Assembly (NCBI RefSeq): GCF_000808015.1
Contig: NZ_JWHR01000112.1
Span: 82,137-146,136 of the forward strand
DNA length: 64,000 bases
Reading direction: 5' to 3'
Source of the DNA: Terrisporobacter othiniensis
GTDB taxonomy: Bacteria > Bacillota > Clostridia > Peptostreptococcales > Peptostreptococcaceae
Under the pieces are notes generated by a model that saw only the letters and a list, made by a program, of their open reading frames with translations, was not told the DNA's origin and made no database searches. Of the stretch, positions 47,405-56,728 are shown piece after piece. Both the position numbers and the translations under genes were made by a program. Every line of letters starts with the position of its first letter. The first letter of the stretch is position 1.

Positions 47405-47920
47405 TTAGTGATAAGGTTCCCCCACTGTTTGTGTTCCCCCTAAATTACTAGTTCCTAAGAATAATTGGTTTGAAGAAATTCTAAATTTAAAGAAACTAAT
47501 ATTATAATCAATTAGTAGTCTCTTTAAATTATAATCTTTATCGCTAATTTTAATTCCTTTTGGAATTTTAAATAAAACATCTTTTTGATCCCCTGGATCT
47601 ATGCCCAATATCTTATTTTCATCCCACAAGTCCTCTTCTTGACCTCTTATATAAAACTCGCCAACATTATTACCTTCGCCTTCATAATCAAATGAAAGTC
47701 CCATATCATATAACGATGCTATTTGATCTGTATTATTTTTTACAGTTACATATATAGTGTAACTATACTTATCTTCTATATATTTGTTATATGTAATTAA
47801 TATATCATTTTCCATCTCGTCAGAATTTGATATATTATTGGTCGTAATTGCAAAAAATCCAATTAATAATAACAATGATATACATATTATTAGACTAGCT
47901 TTTATAAACTTTTTATTCAT
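47405..47920 (-). CDS. uncharacterised exported or membrane-anchored protein
   Basis: I do not recognise this 171-residue protein. It has one N-terminal hydrophobic span (about 8-26) without a lipobox Cys and a beta-rich outer domain: YTIYVTVKNNTDQIASLYDM and DPGDQKDVLFKIPKGIKISD, resembling the Ig-like fold of DUF4352-type proteins. GGGGGA precedes the ATG. It is the last gene of the GntR/ABC unit, 13 bases after the permease, which suggests a partner role for the transporter. Confidence 0.7.
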   Translation of the reverse strand: MNKKFIKASLIICISLLLLIGFFAITTNNISNSDEMENDILITYNKYIEDKYSYTIYVTVKNNTDQIASLYDMGLSFDYEGEGNNVGEFYIRGQEEDLWDENKILGIDPGDQKDVLFKIPKGIKISDKDYNLKRLLIDYNISFFKFRISSNQLFLGTSNLGGTQTVGEPYH

Positions 47921-47932
47921 TATTCTTTCCCC

Positions 47933-48571
47933 CTAGCTTGCTATTTCCTTTTTAATATAAATTTTAATTGATATAAACATAGATACTAAATAAGCAATCA
48001 TAGCTAACGCAGATTTTATAATTAAGGTTTTATCTCTTAAAATATCTACTTCTCCTGTATAAGAGAAATATATACCCTTTATTCCTTTACTAGAAATTAA
48101 AACTATTATGCATATTGCTATTATTAAATTAACTATTACATAAGATTTTTTATATCCGTATTTAAACATCAACGGCAATAATATAGATGCTAATAATAAC
48201 AATAGTATTACTATCATCAATACTGAATCTAAATCAAAAAATTCTATTTTCCAAATTGAATTTATAACCTTTGAATAAACAAATGTAAAAATTAAAGAAA
48301 CCATTATTACTATTGTAGAAAATAAATATTTACTATAAACTATATCCTCTTTTTCTATTGGTAAGCTATTAAAAAAATAATCACATTTATTAAGTTCATC
48401 TATTTGAAAACTTCTTAAAATAAATATATAGCTTATAAAAAACGGTACTGCTATTGGTATTGTAGGTAATAATATTAAAGAAAATAAAATAATACCTATT
48501 AATAATTTTATTACAGATTTTATATCCGGTTTAAAACAGGCCATTAAATCTTTTTTTAATAAATTAATCAT
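47933..48571 (-). CDS. ABC-2-type transporter permease
   Basis: Membrane component of the ABC transporter encoded upstream. The 212-residue protein has six hydrophobic segments and begins with the MINLLKKDLMACFKPD amphipathic helix typical of ABC-2 permeases of the YtrC/BcrB sort. Its start overlaps the ATPase gene by eight bases. Substrate is unknown; families like this export peptides or antibiotics or handle envelope stress. Confidence 0.82.
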   Translation of the reverse strand: MINLLKKDLMACFKPDIKSVIKLLIGIILFSLILLPTIPIAVPFFISYIFILRSFQIDELNKCDYFFNSLPIEKEDIVYSKYLFSTIVIMVSLIFTFVYSKVINSIWKIEFFDLDSVLMIVILLLLLASILLPLMFKYGYKKSYVIVNLIIAICIIVLISSKGIKGIYFSYTGEVDILRDKTLIIKSALAMIAYLVSMFISIKIYIKKEIAS

Positions 48572-49406
48572 TTTCTATCTCCTTCCCATAGTAATAGATA
48601 ATATCTTCTAAATCAGCTTTTTGAATATTTTCATTTTGTAGATTATCGTTTTTATCTACTATTAAACCTTCGCTATAATAGGCTGTATCTTTTCTGTTTA
48701 TAATCATCTCACTTATACTATCAAGCTCTTCCTTACTTCCTTTAATAACTTTATAATTTTCACTTATTTTATCTTTATCTTCACTGAAAACTAATTCCCC
48801 ATTGTTTATAAAAGTAATATAATCTGCCGATCGACTTAGATCTTGTATAATATGTGTTGAAATTATAACACTTTTCTCCCCATCCTCCAGCTCTTCTTGT
48901 AATATATGTATCATTTCTTTTCTAAAAATAGGATCTAATCCTGATGTTGGTTCATCTAAGATAAGTAGTTTCGCATCATGTGAAAGTGCCTTTGCAAGCA
49001 TAAGTTTTATGCTTTGACCCTTTGATAAATCCCTTATTCTTAGATTTTTATTTATTTTGAACTTTAACAAATAATTTTCAAATTTTTCTTTGTCAAAATT
49101 TTTATAAAATGCTGAAACTGTATTCATAAAATCGCTTACTTTTAGATTTTCATAGAAGTATAAATTATCATAAACAAATCCTATATTTTCTTTAAACTCT
49201 TTAGGATTTTCAGAAATATTTTTACCTTTAAAATAAATTTTACCTTCATCTGGTTGTAATAGACCCATAATCAATTTAATTAAAGTTGTTTTTCCTGAAC
49301 CATTAGGACCCATTAGCCCCATAATAAATCCTTCTTCTAAATTGAAAGATATATTATTTAGTTCGAAATTATCAAATTTCTTACTTAAATTTTCTACCCT
49401 TAACAT
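48564..49406 (-). CDS. ABC transporter ATP-binding protein
   Basis: Cytoplasmic ATPase of the exporter. The 280-residue protein has Walker A GPNGSGKTT (33-41), signature motif LSKGQSIKL near 133, Walker B KLLILDEPTSGLDP near 153-166 and the H-loop THI near 190, with a C-terminal 80-residue regulatory-like extension. It is one base from the GntR gene and overlaps the permease gene. Confidence 0.92.
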   Translation of the reverse strand: MLRVENLSKKFDNFELNNISFNLEEGFIMGLMGPNGSGKTTLIKLIMGLLQPDEGKIYFKGKNISENPKEFKENIGFVYDNLYFYENLKVSDFMNTVSAFYKNFDKEKFENYLLKFKINKNLRIRDLSKGQSIKLMLAKALSHDAKLLILDEPTSGLDPIFRKEMIHILQEELEDGEKSVIISTHIIQDLSRSADYITFINNGELVFSEDKDKISENYKVIKGSKEELDSISEMIINRKDTAYYSEGLIVDKNDNLQNENIQKADLEDIIYYYGKEIEND

Positions 49407-49407
49407 A

Positions 49408-49782
49408 TTATTCCCCCTCGTATAAGCTTTCTAAAGTTAAAATTAACTGTTCTTTTGTTATCCCTATCATATTTGATAAATATATAGCTTCTTCTAATTT
49501 TTCTTCTATTTCTCTCATTTTAGCTTCAAATACAATTTCTTTATTAAAAGCTGATACAAAACATCCTTTCCCTGGAATTGTATTTATTAATCCTTGTTTT
49601 TCTAGCTCTTCATAAGAACGTTTTGTTGTTATAAAACTTATACCTAATTCTTTTGCCAAAGCTCTCATTGAAGGTAACATTTCATTTTCATTTATTTTTC
49701 CACTTAATATCTCATCCTTTATTTGATTTACTATTTGCAAATAAATAGGTAAATCAGAATTACTTGAAATAATTATTTTCAT
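49408..49782 (-). CDS. GntR-family regulator, YtrA type
   Basis: Repressor-like DNA-binding protein of 124 residues: winged helix (about 12-75, PIYLQIVNQIKDEILSGKIN and MLPSMRALAKELGISFITTK) followed by a short helical dimerisation tail instead of a large ligand domain, the mark of the YtrA subfamily. YtrA-type regulators usually control the ABC operon they lie in. The large inverted repeat at 49949-50002 is its likely operator. ATG follows AAGGAGG. Confidence 0.88.
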   Translation of the reverse strand: MKIIISSNSDLPIYLQIVNQIKDEILSGKINENEMLPSMRALAKELGISFITTKRSYEELEKQGLINTIPGKGCFVSAFNKEIVFEAKMREIEEKLEEAIYLSNMIGITKEQLILTLESLYEGE

Positions 49783-49792
49783 AAGCCCTCCT

Positions 49793-49933
49793 TTATTTAT
49801 CTTTAATATCTTTATTTCTTATACTTTCCACAGTTATAAATATGTATCTAAAAATCACTATTAAAACAATAGGGGTAAACATTACTAGCAATATATTAAT
49901 TAACTTAAACAAACTACCTAATGAGCTAAACAT
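49793..49933 (-). CDS. 46-residue small membrane protein, first gene of the GntR/ABC operon
   Basis: MFSSLGSLFKLINILLVMFT followed by PIVLIVIFRYIFITVESIRN and a charged end: one or two hydrophobic spans with a basic/acidic tail. AGGAGG lies eight bases before the ATG and the next gene's ribosome site starts just after its stop, so it is well framed as cistron 1. No family is recognised. It could be a regulatory subunit or a signal for the transporter. Confidence 0.7.
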   Translation of the reverse strand: MFSSLGSLFKLINILLVMFTPIVLIVIFRYIFITVESIRNKDIKDK

Positions 49934-49948
49934 ATATTTTTCCTCCTT

Positions 49949-50002
49949 ATATATATTGTATCAACTGTATAAGTATATATTATACAGTCGATACAATATA
50001 TG
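49949..50002 (-). promoter_or_regulatory. long inverted-repeat operator over a consensus promoter
   Basis: TATATATTGTATCAACTGTA and its mirror TACAGTCGATACAATATATG form an imperfect palindrome of about 54 bases around an AT core. On minus a promoter lies within and beside it: -35 TTGACA (50001-50006), 16-base spacer, -10 TATAAT (49979-49984). A regulator dimer pair bound here would block RNA polymerase. Confidence 0.75.
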
Positions 50003-50024
50003 TCAATAACTAAATTTTTTAGCA

Positions 50025-50096
50025 ATAAAAAATTCGCTTAGCTCATATCGTCAACGGCTTCGCCCGTTACTCAAATAACAAAGTTGGAAATTATAC
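50025..50096. repeat. degenerate intergenic repeat, copy B
   Basis: AATAAAAAATTCGCTTAGCT, CATATCGTCAACGGCTTCGC, then CTCAAATAACAAAGTTGGAA. The 5' blocks match copies A and D; the 3' block matches copy C (CTCAAATTGAATAAGTTTGA). It lies between the tatD terminator and the GntR operon promoter. Confidence 0.55.
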
Positions 50097-50139
50097 GTTA
50101 TCCATAGAACAGATAACATATAGTTCCCTTACAATAAAA

Positions 50140-50159
50140 AAAGATCCCTAAGGATCTTT
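50140..50159 (-). terminator. tatD terminator
   Basis: AAAGATCC / GGATCTTT with loop CTAA and a T7 run on minus. Confidence 0.85.
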
Positions 50160-50170
50160 CTTTGAAATAT

Positions 50171-50941
50171 TTATTTTATTGCGAAGAACTTTTTAGCATT
50201 TTCTTTAGTTGCTTCACAAACTGTTTCATAAGAAACGCCTTTTTCAACAGCTATTGTATCAGCTACAAACTGAACCAACGAAGGATCATTTCTCTTTCCT
50301 CTATGTGGTGTCGGAGCCATATATGGTGAGTCAGTTTCTATAAATAACCTGTCTAAAGGAATTTCTCTAGCAACCTCTTTAGTCTTTTTGTTGTTTTTAA
50401 AAGTAACTGTTCCAGATAAAGATATATAACATCCCATCTTAACATATTCTCTAGCTAACTCTATATTTCCGCTATAACAATGTAATACACAACCTATCTC
50501 TGGGCTTTTATACTTTTTGATTATTTCAAAAGTATCTCCGTGAGCATCTCTATCGTGAATTATTATAGGTAATTTTAATTCATTAGCTAGTTCAATTTGT
50601 TTTATAAACCATTCTTTTTGAACTTCTCTTGGAGAATTATCATAGTAGTAGTCTAATCCTATTTCTCCTATAGCAACTACTTTTTTATTTTCTGTTGCTA
50701 ATTTTCTAAGGGTATCAATAGCTATTTCATCTAGTTCTCCCACATCGTGAGGATGAACTCCTACTGCTGCATATATAAAATCGTATTTATTAGCAAGTTC
50801 TATACTTTCTATAGATGTTTTTATACATGCACCTGGGTTTACAACTAAATCTACACCTTTTTCTTTAAGAGAAGAGATTAACTCTTCTCTATCTTCATCA
50901 AATCTCTCATCATTTAAGTGAGCATGTGAGTCGAATAACAT
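50171..50941 (-). CDS. tatD: TatD-family metal-dependent deoxyribonuclease
   Basis: Cytosolic metallo-hydrolase of the TIM-barrel amidohydrolase superfamily with 3'-5' exonuclease activity in characterised members. The 256-residue protein shows DSHAHLND at 4-11, GEIGLDYYYD near 92, a HDRDAH metal motif near 130 and the family-closing ETDSPYMAPTPHRGKRN near 202. It is 12 bases after metG, the order metS-yabD of Bacillus. Confidence 0.94.
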   Translation of the reverse strand: MLFDSHAHLNDERFDEDREELISSLKEKGVDLVVNPGACIKTSIESIELANKYDFIYAAVGVHPHDVGELDEIAIDTLRKLATENKKVVAIGEIGLDYYYDNSPREVQKEWFIKQIELANELKLPIIIHDRDAHGDTFEIIKKYKSPEIGCVLHCYSGNIELAREYVKMGCYISLSGTVTFKNNKKTKEVAREIPLDRLFIETDSPYMAPTPHRGKRNDPSLVQFVADTIAVEKGVSYETVCEATKENAKKFFAIK

Positions 50942-50953
50942 AAGTTTATCTCC

Positions 50954-52897
50954 TTATCTAACTTCACAACCATCATTTGCTCCAGTAGCAACTGGAACTA
51001 TTAAATCGTCTCCGTCATTTCCTGCAGCAAGTATCATACCTTGAGATTCAACACCTCTTAATTTAACTGGTTTTAAGTTACATACTACTATAACATCTTT
51101 TCCAACCATTTCTTCTGGCTTATACCATTTAGCTATTCCAGATACTATTTGTCTTGTTTCTGGTCCTAATTTAACTTGAGAAACTAAAAGTCTATCTGCT
51201 TTTGGATGTTTTTCACAAGATAATATTCTACCAACTCTTAATTCTACTTTATCTAATTCTTCTATTCCTATGAATTCTTTGTGCTCTAATGGAGCTACTT
51301 CTTCTACTGTTTCTGTTTTTTCTGCAAATAACTCTTCCAATTCTGCTACCTCTTTCTCAATGTCTAGTCTTGGGAATAAAGCTTGTCCTTTGTGTACTTT
51401 TGTTCCTGGTTTAATTAAACCAAATGTAGTTGTACTTTCCCAATTTGTTAATTCTTCTTGTCCTGCTATTCCTATTTGATCATATATTTTGTTAGCAGTT
51501 GTATTCATTATAGGGTTTATTAGTGTAGCTATTATTCTTATAGATTCACATAAGTTATATAATACTGCATCTAATTTACCTTTATTAGCTTCATCTTTAG
51601 CTAAAGCCCATGGCATAGTTTCATCGATGTATTTGTTTGTTCTTCTTACTAATTTCCATACACCTTCTAATGCTTCATGGAATTGCATTTTATTCATTTG
51701 TTCTTCGAATATTTCTCTTGATAATTTAGCTTGTTCTTTTAAGCTTGCATCAAATTCAGTTCCTTCTACAGCTTCTGGTATTATACCATCATTGTATTTT
51801 TCTACCATTGATACAGTTCTACTTACTAAGTTTCCTAAATCATTAGCAAGATCCGTATTTATTCTTGTTACAAAGTTTCTGTGAGTATAACTTCCATCTT
51901 GTCCAAAAGCAAATTCTCTAAGTAAGAAATATTTAAGTGTATCTATACCATATCTTTCTATCATTGGTTCTGGATATACTATATTTCCTTTTGATTTACT
52001 CATTTTATCATTTCCAAATAATATCCATCCGTGACCATATACTTGCTGTGGTACTGGTAAGTCTAAAGCCATTAATAATGCAGGCCATATTATTGTATGG
52101 AATCTCATTATTTCTTTACCAACAACTTGTATATTTGCTGGCCAATATTTTTTCATTTCAGAATCGTCTTCTGATAAGTATCCAAGTGCTGTGATGTAGT
52201 TACATAAAGCATCTACCCAAACGTATATAACGTGTTTTTCATCAAAAGGTACTTTTATACCCCAGTCAAATGTAGTTCTCGTTACACATAAATCTTCTAG
52301 TCCTTTATCTAAGAAGTTAGCAACCATTTCATTTTTTCTTGATTCTGGGAAACAGAAGTTAGGGTTTTGGAATAATTCTCTTAATCTATCTTCGTATTTA
52401 GATAATTTGAAGAAGTAAGCTTCTTCTTTAGCTAAATAAGTTTCCCTACCACAATCTGGACACTTATCTCCTTCTAATAATTGAGATTCAGTCCAGAAAC
52501 TTTCACATGGAGTACAGTATCTTCCTTCATATTCACCTTTGTATATGTCACCTTGCTCATATAATTTAGTAAATATTTTTTGTATTATAACTTTATGTCT
52601 ATCTTCTGTTGTTCTTATGAAATCATCATAAGATATATCCATAGTCTTCCATAAATCTTTTATTCCAGCTATCATTCCGTCTAGGTATTCTATTTCACTT
52701 ACACCTTGCTCTATAGCTTTCTTTTGAATTTTTTCACCGTGCTCATCTGTTCCTGTTAGGAATTTTACATCATAACCACAGAATCTTTTAAATCTAGCCA
52801 TAGCATCAGTTGCTACAGTAGTATAAGTATGACCTATATGTAATCTACCACTTGGATAGTATATAGGAGTAGTTATATAAAACGTTGGTTTAGTCAT
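50954..52897 (-). CDS. metG: methionyl-tRNA synthetase
   Basis: Charges tRNA-Met. The 647-residue protein has the HIGH motif ([11 protein letters not shown] near 15), a zinc-knuckle insert with CTPCESFW and CPDCG, the KMSKS motif (KMSKSKG near 300) and a C-terminal tRNA-binding OB domain (about 540-647, [20 protein letters not shown]), so it is the dimeric form. I use ATG 52897 after AAGGAGG; the open frame runs 32 codons further into the T-box leader, which is not translated. Confidence 0.95.
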   Translation of the reverse strand: MTKPTFYITTPIYYPSGRLHIGHTYTTVATDAMARFKRFCGYDVKFLTGTDEHGEKIQKKAIEQGVSEIEYLDGMIAGIKDLWKTMDISYDDFIRTTEDRHKVIIQKIFTKLYEQGDIYKGEYEGRYCTPCESFWTESQLLEGDKCPDCGRETYLAKEEAYFFKLSKYEDRLRELFQNPNFCFPESRKNEMVANFLDKGLEDLCVTRTTFDWGIKVPFDEKHVIYVWVDALCNYITALGYLSEDDSEMKKYWPANIQVVGKEIMRFHTIIWPALLMALDLPVPQQVYGHGWILFGNDKMSKSKGNIVYPEPMIERYGIDTLKYFLLREFAFGQDGSYTHRNFVTRINTDLANDLGNLVSRTVSMVEKYNDGIIPEAVEGTEFDASLKEQAKLSREIFEEQMNKMQFHEALEGVWKLVRRTNKYIDETMPWALAKDEANKGKLDAVLYNLCESIRIIATLINPIMNTTANKIYDQIGIAGQEELTNWESTTTFGLIKPGTKVHKGQALFPRLDIEKEVAELEELFAEKTETVEEVAPLEHKEFIGIEELDKVELRVGRILSCEKHPKADRLLVSQVKLGPETRQIVSGIAKWYKPEEMVGKDVIVVCNLKPVKLRGVESQGMILAAGNDGDDLIVPVATGANDGCEVR

Positions 52898-52941
52898 TTT
52901 TATTTCCTCCTTGTGTGTTATTATTTTGATTTTTATAAATA

Positions 52942-53210
52942 AAAAACTCGCCACTATGGAAGTCCATAGGGGCGAGATTATTCGCGGTACCACCCTAATT
53001 TATCTATTATACAATAAAAAAATCTAATTTCTCAAATAGATATCTTAGTAGACTGTAACATGTCTAAATGTTTTATCCTAAATTACTTCGGATAAAAAGC
53101 TCCAAGGCCATCTTCAGTAATTCTTTTAGCACTAGCTTTCACCTAACCTAGCTCTCTGTAGAAAAAATCCTTACTTACTCTTCTCTTCTTAGCTTTTATT
53201 CATATTTAAT
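52942..53210 (-). promoter_or_regulatory. T-box riboswitch, methionine, controlling metG
   Basis: The T-box core TGGTACCGCG lies at 52983-52992 on minus, followed by a terminator whose arms span 52947-52976 and a T run. The stem I region carries a specifier AUG (53109-53111, in GAAGAUGGCC), a methionine codon followed by a purine. Confidence 0.9.
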
Positions 53211-53316
53211 TTTAAAATATGTATTATATATTATTCTCAAAATAAAAATTTTGATACAAATATTAATTAATTCTTTGGATATATTAGCTCTACGAATTTT
53301 TAGTACTATGTTTTTA

Positions 53317-53345
53317 ATTTTAGTAAATTTATATTTTATTGTCAA
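53317..53345 (-). promoter_or_regulatory. sigma-A promoter of the metG T-box transcript
   Basis: On minus, -35 TTGACA (53340-53345), 17-base spacer, -10 TAAAAT (53317-53322). About 100 bases of AT-rich leader precede the T-box stem I. The remaining 53346-53446 holds nothing I can support. Confidence 0.65.
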
Positions 53346-53446
53346 CAATTATAATTCATGTTAATAAAAATTCAATTATATTAACCTTATTTCTAAATGT
53401 TGAAAAAGATTGTTACACAAAGTAGTATCAAAACAAATTTTTTATT

Positions 53447-53968
53447 TTATAAAATAAGATAACAAATATAAACTGATGCCAATACCCCTACTATATGACA
53501 TAGTAACGAACAAAATAAAGTATATCCCGTATCTTTTATTTTTAAACTTCCATAATAAATTGCCATAGTATAAAAAATTGTTTCTGATGCACCAACCATA
53601 GTTGAGCCCATCTGCTCTGTAAGCGAATCAATCCCAACTCGTTGAATAAGTTCTGCATATACACCAAGTGCTCCACTTCCAGATAAGGGCTTTACAATTA
53701 TAAGTCCTATTAATTCTTTTGGTATGTTAAGTATAGCCGCCACTGGCGAAAATAGGTACTCCAAAACTTCTATACCCCTTCCTGATTTAAATATGCCAAT
53801 AGCTAAAAATATTCCTATTATATAGGGTAATATGTTCCATGCCGTTTTTAACCCCTCTATAGCTCCATTTATAAAACTTTCGTATATATCTATATTCTGT
53901 TTTTTACCATAAATAACAATAAATAAAATTATTACAGGTATGGCTATATTAGAAAAATAATCTAACAA
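53447..53968 (-). CDS. spmB: spore maturation protein B
   Basis: Membrane protein involved, with SpmA, in dehydration of the spore core in Bacillus and clostridia. The 173-residue protein has the nucleoside-recognition (gate) domain, with hydrophobic helices and the family motif KPLSGSGALGVYAEL near 92. Its start directly abuts the spmA stop. Confidence 0.9.
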   Translation of the reverse strand: MLDYFSNIAIPVIILFIVIYGKKQNIDIYESFINGAIEGLKTAWNILPYIIGIFLAIGIFKSGRGIEVLEYLFSPVAAILNIPKELIGLIIVKPLSGSGALGVYAELIQRVGIDSLTEQMGSTMVGASETIFYTMAIYYGSLKIKDTGYTLFCSLLCHIVGVLASVYICYLIL

Positions 53969-54535
53969 TTATCTATACCTCCTTTGTAATAATTTACAAC
54001 CTACAACTCCTACTATTGTTGATATAATTGTTGCAAATAAAGTTGTTAAAATTATGGAATTAGGATTTGTGCTACCTGCATCCATTCTTATTTTTAGCAT
54101 GGTAAAAGGAATTAGTTGTATGGATGAAATATTTATAACTAAAAACATTATCATATCAGGAGAGGCTTTTTTCTTATTTGGATTTAATGTCTGTAATTCC
54201 TTCATAGCTTTCAACCCAAATGCTGTAGCTCCATTTCCTGCTCCTAGCATATTTAATACCATATTCATAACCATATAAGACATAGCTTTGTGATTTTTAG
54301 GAACGCTTGGAAATAACTTTTTCATCAATGGGCTCATTTTATCTGCTATTTTATCTATTAATCCTGAATCTTTTGCAATATTCATTATACCCATCCAAAG
54401 TGCCATTACACTTGCTAAAGTTATGGCAAATTCAATAGCCCTTGTCCCTTCATTTAATATAGCTTGATTTGTCTCTGGTAAATTGTTAAAACATATGCTT
54501 CCAACTATACCTATGACTATCATATAAAACCACAA
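53969..54535 (-). CDS. spmA: spore maturation protein A
   Basis: Partner of SpmB. The 188-residue membrane protein has the gate domain: VMALWMGIMNIAKDSGLIDK near 40-60 and MNMVLNMLGAGNGATAFGLK near 88-108, both typical of SpmA. It is divergent from pncB across 172 bases. spmA-spmB in tandem is the usual arrangement. Confidence 0.9.
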   Translation of the reverse strand: MWFYMIVIGIVGSICFNNLPETNQAILNEGTRAIEFAITLASVMALWMGIMNIAKDSGLIDKIADKMSPLMKKLFPSVPKNHKAMSYMVMNMVLNMLGAGNGATAFGLKAMKELQTLNPNKKKASPDMIMFLVINISSIQLIPFTMLKIRMDAGSTNPNSIILTTLFATIISTIVGVVGCKLLQRRYR

Positions 54536-54707
54536 TTTATTAATATGAATCCCCTCCTTTAAACCATTTTATGATGTATACTTAAAATAAATGATGTGTT
54601 ATTTTATAATACTCTACATATACTTTATGCTTGAAAGTTAGGGTATATTATGTTTTAGTATAAGTATAAGGTTTTTTAATTTATTTAAATGTTTAAGGAG
54701 AAATACC

Positions 54708-56138
54708 ATGAGAAATTTAACGCTTCTTACTGATTTGTATCAATTAACTATGTTAAATGGATACTATGAGAAGAATATTCATGAGGACATCGTAATATTT
54801 GATATGTTCTTCAGGAAAAATGCTTGTAATGGTGGGTATACTATTATCTGCGGTATCGAACAATTAGTAGAATACATAAACAATCTTCACTTTTCAGATG
54901 ATGATTTAAAATACTTAAAAAGCCTAGATTTATTTTCTGATAAATTCTTAGACTTTTTAAAAAACTTCAAATTTACTGGGGATATATATGCTGTAGAAGA
55001 AGGAACTATAATGTTCCCAAAAGAACCTGTTATAACAATTAAGGCACCTTTATATCAAGCTCAATTAATAGAAACCGCTTTACTTACAATAGTGAACTTC
55101 CAATCACTAATTGCTACTAAAGCTTCTAGAGTTTGTTATGCTGCTGGAGAAGATGCTGTTTTCGAGTTTGGGCTTAGACGTGCTCAGGGCCCAGATGCAG
55201 GTACTTATGGAGCAAGAGCTGCCGTAATAGGAGGATGTGCTGGAACTGCCAATGTATTAGCTGGGAAAATGTTTGATATTCCTGTAGTTGGAACACAAGC
55301 TCATAGCTGGGTTCAAAAATTTGACAGTGAACTAGAATCTTTCCGTGCTTATGCTGATGTCTATCCAGACAAGTGCTTATTATTAGTTGATACATATGAT
55401 GTACTAAAAAGCGGTGTTCCAAATGCTATAAAAGTGTTTGATGAGCTAAAAGCTAAAGGACACAAGCCAATGGGAATTAGAATAGATTCCGGTGATTTAC
55501 AATATCTATCCGTTGAAGCAAAAAAATTATTTGAAGAAGCTGGCTATACAGATTTAACTTATACAGCTTCTAATGATTTAGATGAATATACTATTGCTAG
55601 CTTAAAATCAAGTGGTGCAGCAATAAATTCTTGGGGCGTTGGTACAAAATTAATTACATCAGCTGAATCTCCATCTTTAGGAGGAGTATATAAACTAGCT
55701 GGCTCTTATAATGGGGATATCTTAATTCCTAAAATAAAAGTTTCTGAAGAACCAGAAAAAATAAATAACCCAGGATTTAAAAAAGTAGTAAGAATATATA
55801 ATGAAGATAATATGGCCGAAGCTGATTTAATCATGCTTCATGATGAGAAAATCGATACAACTAAGCCATTAACAATTTTTGATCCTACATATACTTGGAA
55901 ACAAACAACTTTCCATAACTACACAATAAAGGAACTTCAAAAACCACTATTCATAAATGGTGAGTGTAAATACGTTTCTAAAAGCGTTAATGAAGTTAAA
56001 AAGTATGTTAGTGAACAATTTAGTACTCTTTGGGATTCTTATAAAAGATTTTCTAATCCTAAAAAATATAAAGTTGATTTATCGGACAACCTTTGGACAC
56101 TAAAATCTGACTTGCTAGATTCTAAAAAACACTTATAA
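54708..56138 (+). CDS. pncB: nicotinate phosphoribosyltransferase
   Basis: Joins nicotinic acid and PRPP to nicotinate mononucleotide in NAD salvage. The 476-residue protein has the N-terminal LLTDLYQLTMLNGY motif, the central GTQAHSWVQKF with the catalytic His region, and RIDSGDLQYLS near 263. ATG follows AAGGAG. It is followed by the Lrp/AsnC gene at 32 bases on the same strand. Confidence 0.94.
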   Translation: MRNLTLLTDLYQLTMLNGYYEKNIHEDIVIFDMFFRKNACNGGYTIICGIEQLVEYINNLHFSDDDLKYLKSLDLFSDKFLDFLKNFKFTGDIYAVEEGTIMFPKEPVITIKAPLYQAQLIETALLTIVNFQSLIATKASRVCYAAGEDAVFEFGLRRAQGPDAGTYGARAAVIGGCAGTANVLAGKMFDIPVVGTQAHSWVQKFDSELESFRAYADVYPDKCLLLVDTYDVLKSGVPNAIKVFDELKAKGHKPMGIRIDSGDLQYLSVEAKKLFEEAGYTDLTYTASNDLDEYTIASLKSSGAAINSWGVGTKLITSAESPSLGGVYKLAGSYNGDILIPKIKVSEEPEKINNPGFKKVVRIYNEDNMAEADLIMLHDEKIDTTKPLTIFDPTYTWKQTTFHNYTIKELQKPLFINGECKYVSKSVNEVKKYVSEQFSTLWDSYKRFSNPKKYKVDLSDNLWTLKSDLLDSKKHL

Positions 56139-56170
56139 TATACATTATAATAATTAAAGGGGGCCTATCA

Positions 56171-56599
56171 ATGGATGTAACAGATTACAGAATCATAGAA
56201 ATTTTACAAAAAGACGGTAGAATTTCTATGAAAGATTTAGGGAAAATAGTAGGATTAACTTCTCCTGCTGTTTCAGAAAGAGTAAAAAGATTAGAAGAGT
56301 CTGGTGTTATAGAAGGATATAAAGCTATAGTTAACCCAGATGCTTTAGGAAGAGTGATAAAAGCCTTCATACATATATCGCTACCTAGTGATAAGTATGA
56401 CGCATTTTTAGAGGCTGCTAGACAGGATCCTAGAATAGTTGAATGTCATCATGTTACTGGAGATGACTGCTCTCTTCTAAAAGTTATTGTAAAAGATATG
56501 TATGAATTAGAAAATGTTATTGATGGTATTAAGACAATTGGCTCAACAAAAACATCAGTAATACTATCAACACCGATACAGTCAAAAGCTATTCTGTAA
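56171..56599 (+). CDS. Lrp/AsnC-family transcription regulator
   Basis: Small regulator of 142 residues: helix-turn-helix (about 5-55, DYRIIEILQKDGRISMKDLG and GLTSPAVSERVKRLE) and a RAM effector domain (65-140, with the GDDCSLLKVIVKDMYELE segment). AAAGGGGG precedes the ATG. It may share a transcript with pncB, but whether it regulates it cannot be told. Repeat copy C begins directly after its stop. Confidence 0.9.
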   Translation: MDVTDYRIIEILQKDGRISMKDLGKIVGLTSPAVSERVKRLEESGVIEGYKAIVNPDALGRVIKAFIHISLPSDKYDAFLEAARQDPRIVECHHVTGDDCSLLKVIVKDMYELENVIDGIKTIGSTKTSVILSTPIQSKAIL

Positions 56600-56600
56600 T

Positions 56601-56686
56601 AAAAATTCGATTCGCTTAAGCCACTGCGTGACGCTATGAAATTTTAGGCAACGACCTTTGCTCAAATTGAATAAGTTTGAAATTAA
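56601..56686. repeat. degenerate intergenic repeat, copy C
   Basis: AAAAATTCGATTCGCTTAAG, a divergent middle, then GGCAACGACCTTTGCTCAAA. The CAACGACC block is shared with copy A and the CTCAAAT and AAGTTTGAAATTA blocks with copy B. Confidence 0.5.
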
Positions 56687-56728
56687 AAAAGATGTATCCT
56701 TCTAATATTAAAAGGATACATCTTTTTT
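56685..56728. terminator. bidirectional terminator between the Lrp and HD genes
   Basis: Perfect 17-bp arms AAAAAAGATGTATCCTT (56685-56701) and AAGGATACATCTTTTTT (56712-56728); serves both convergent genes. Confidence 0.85.
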
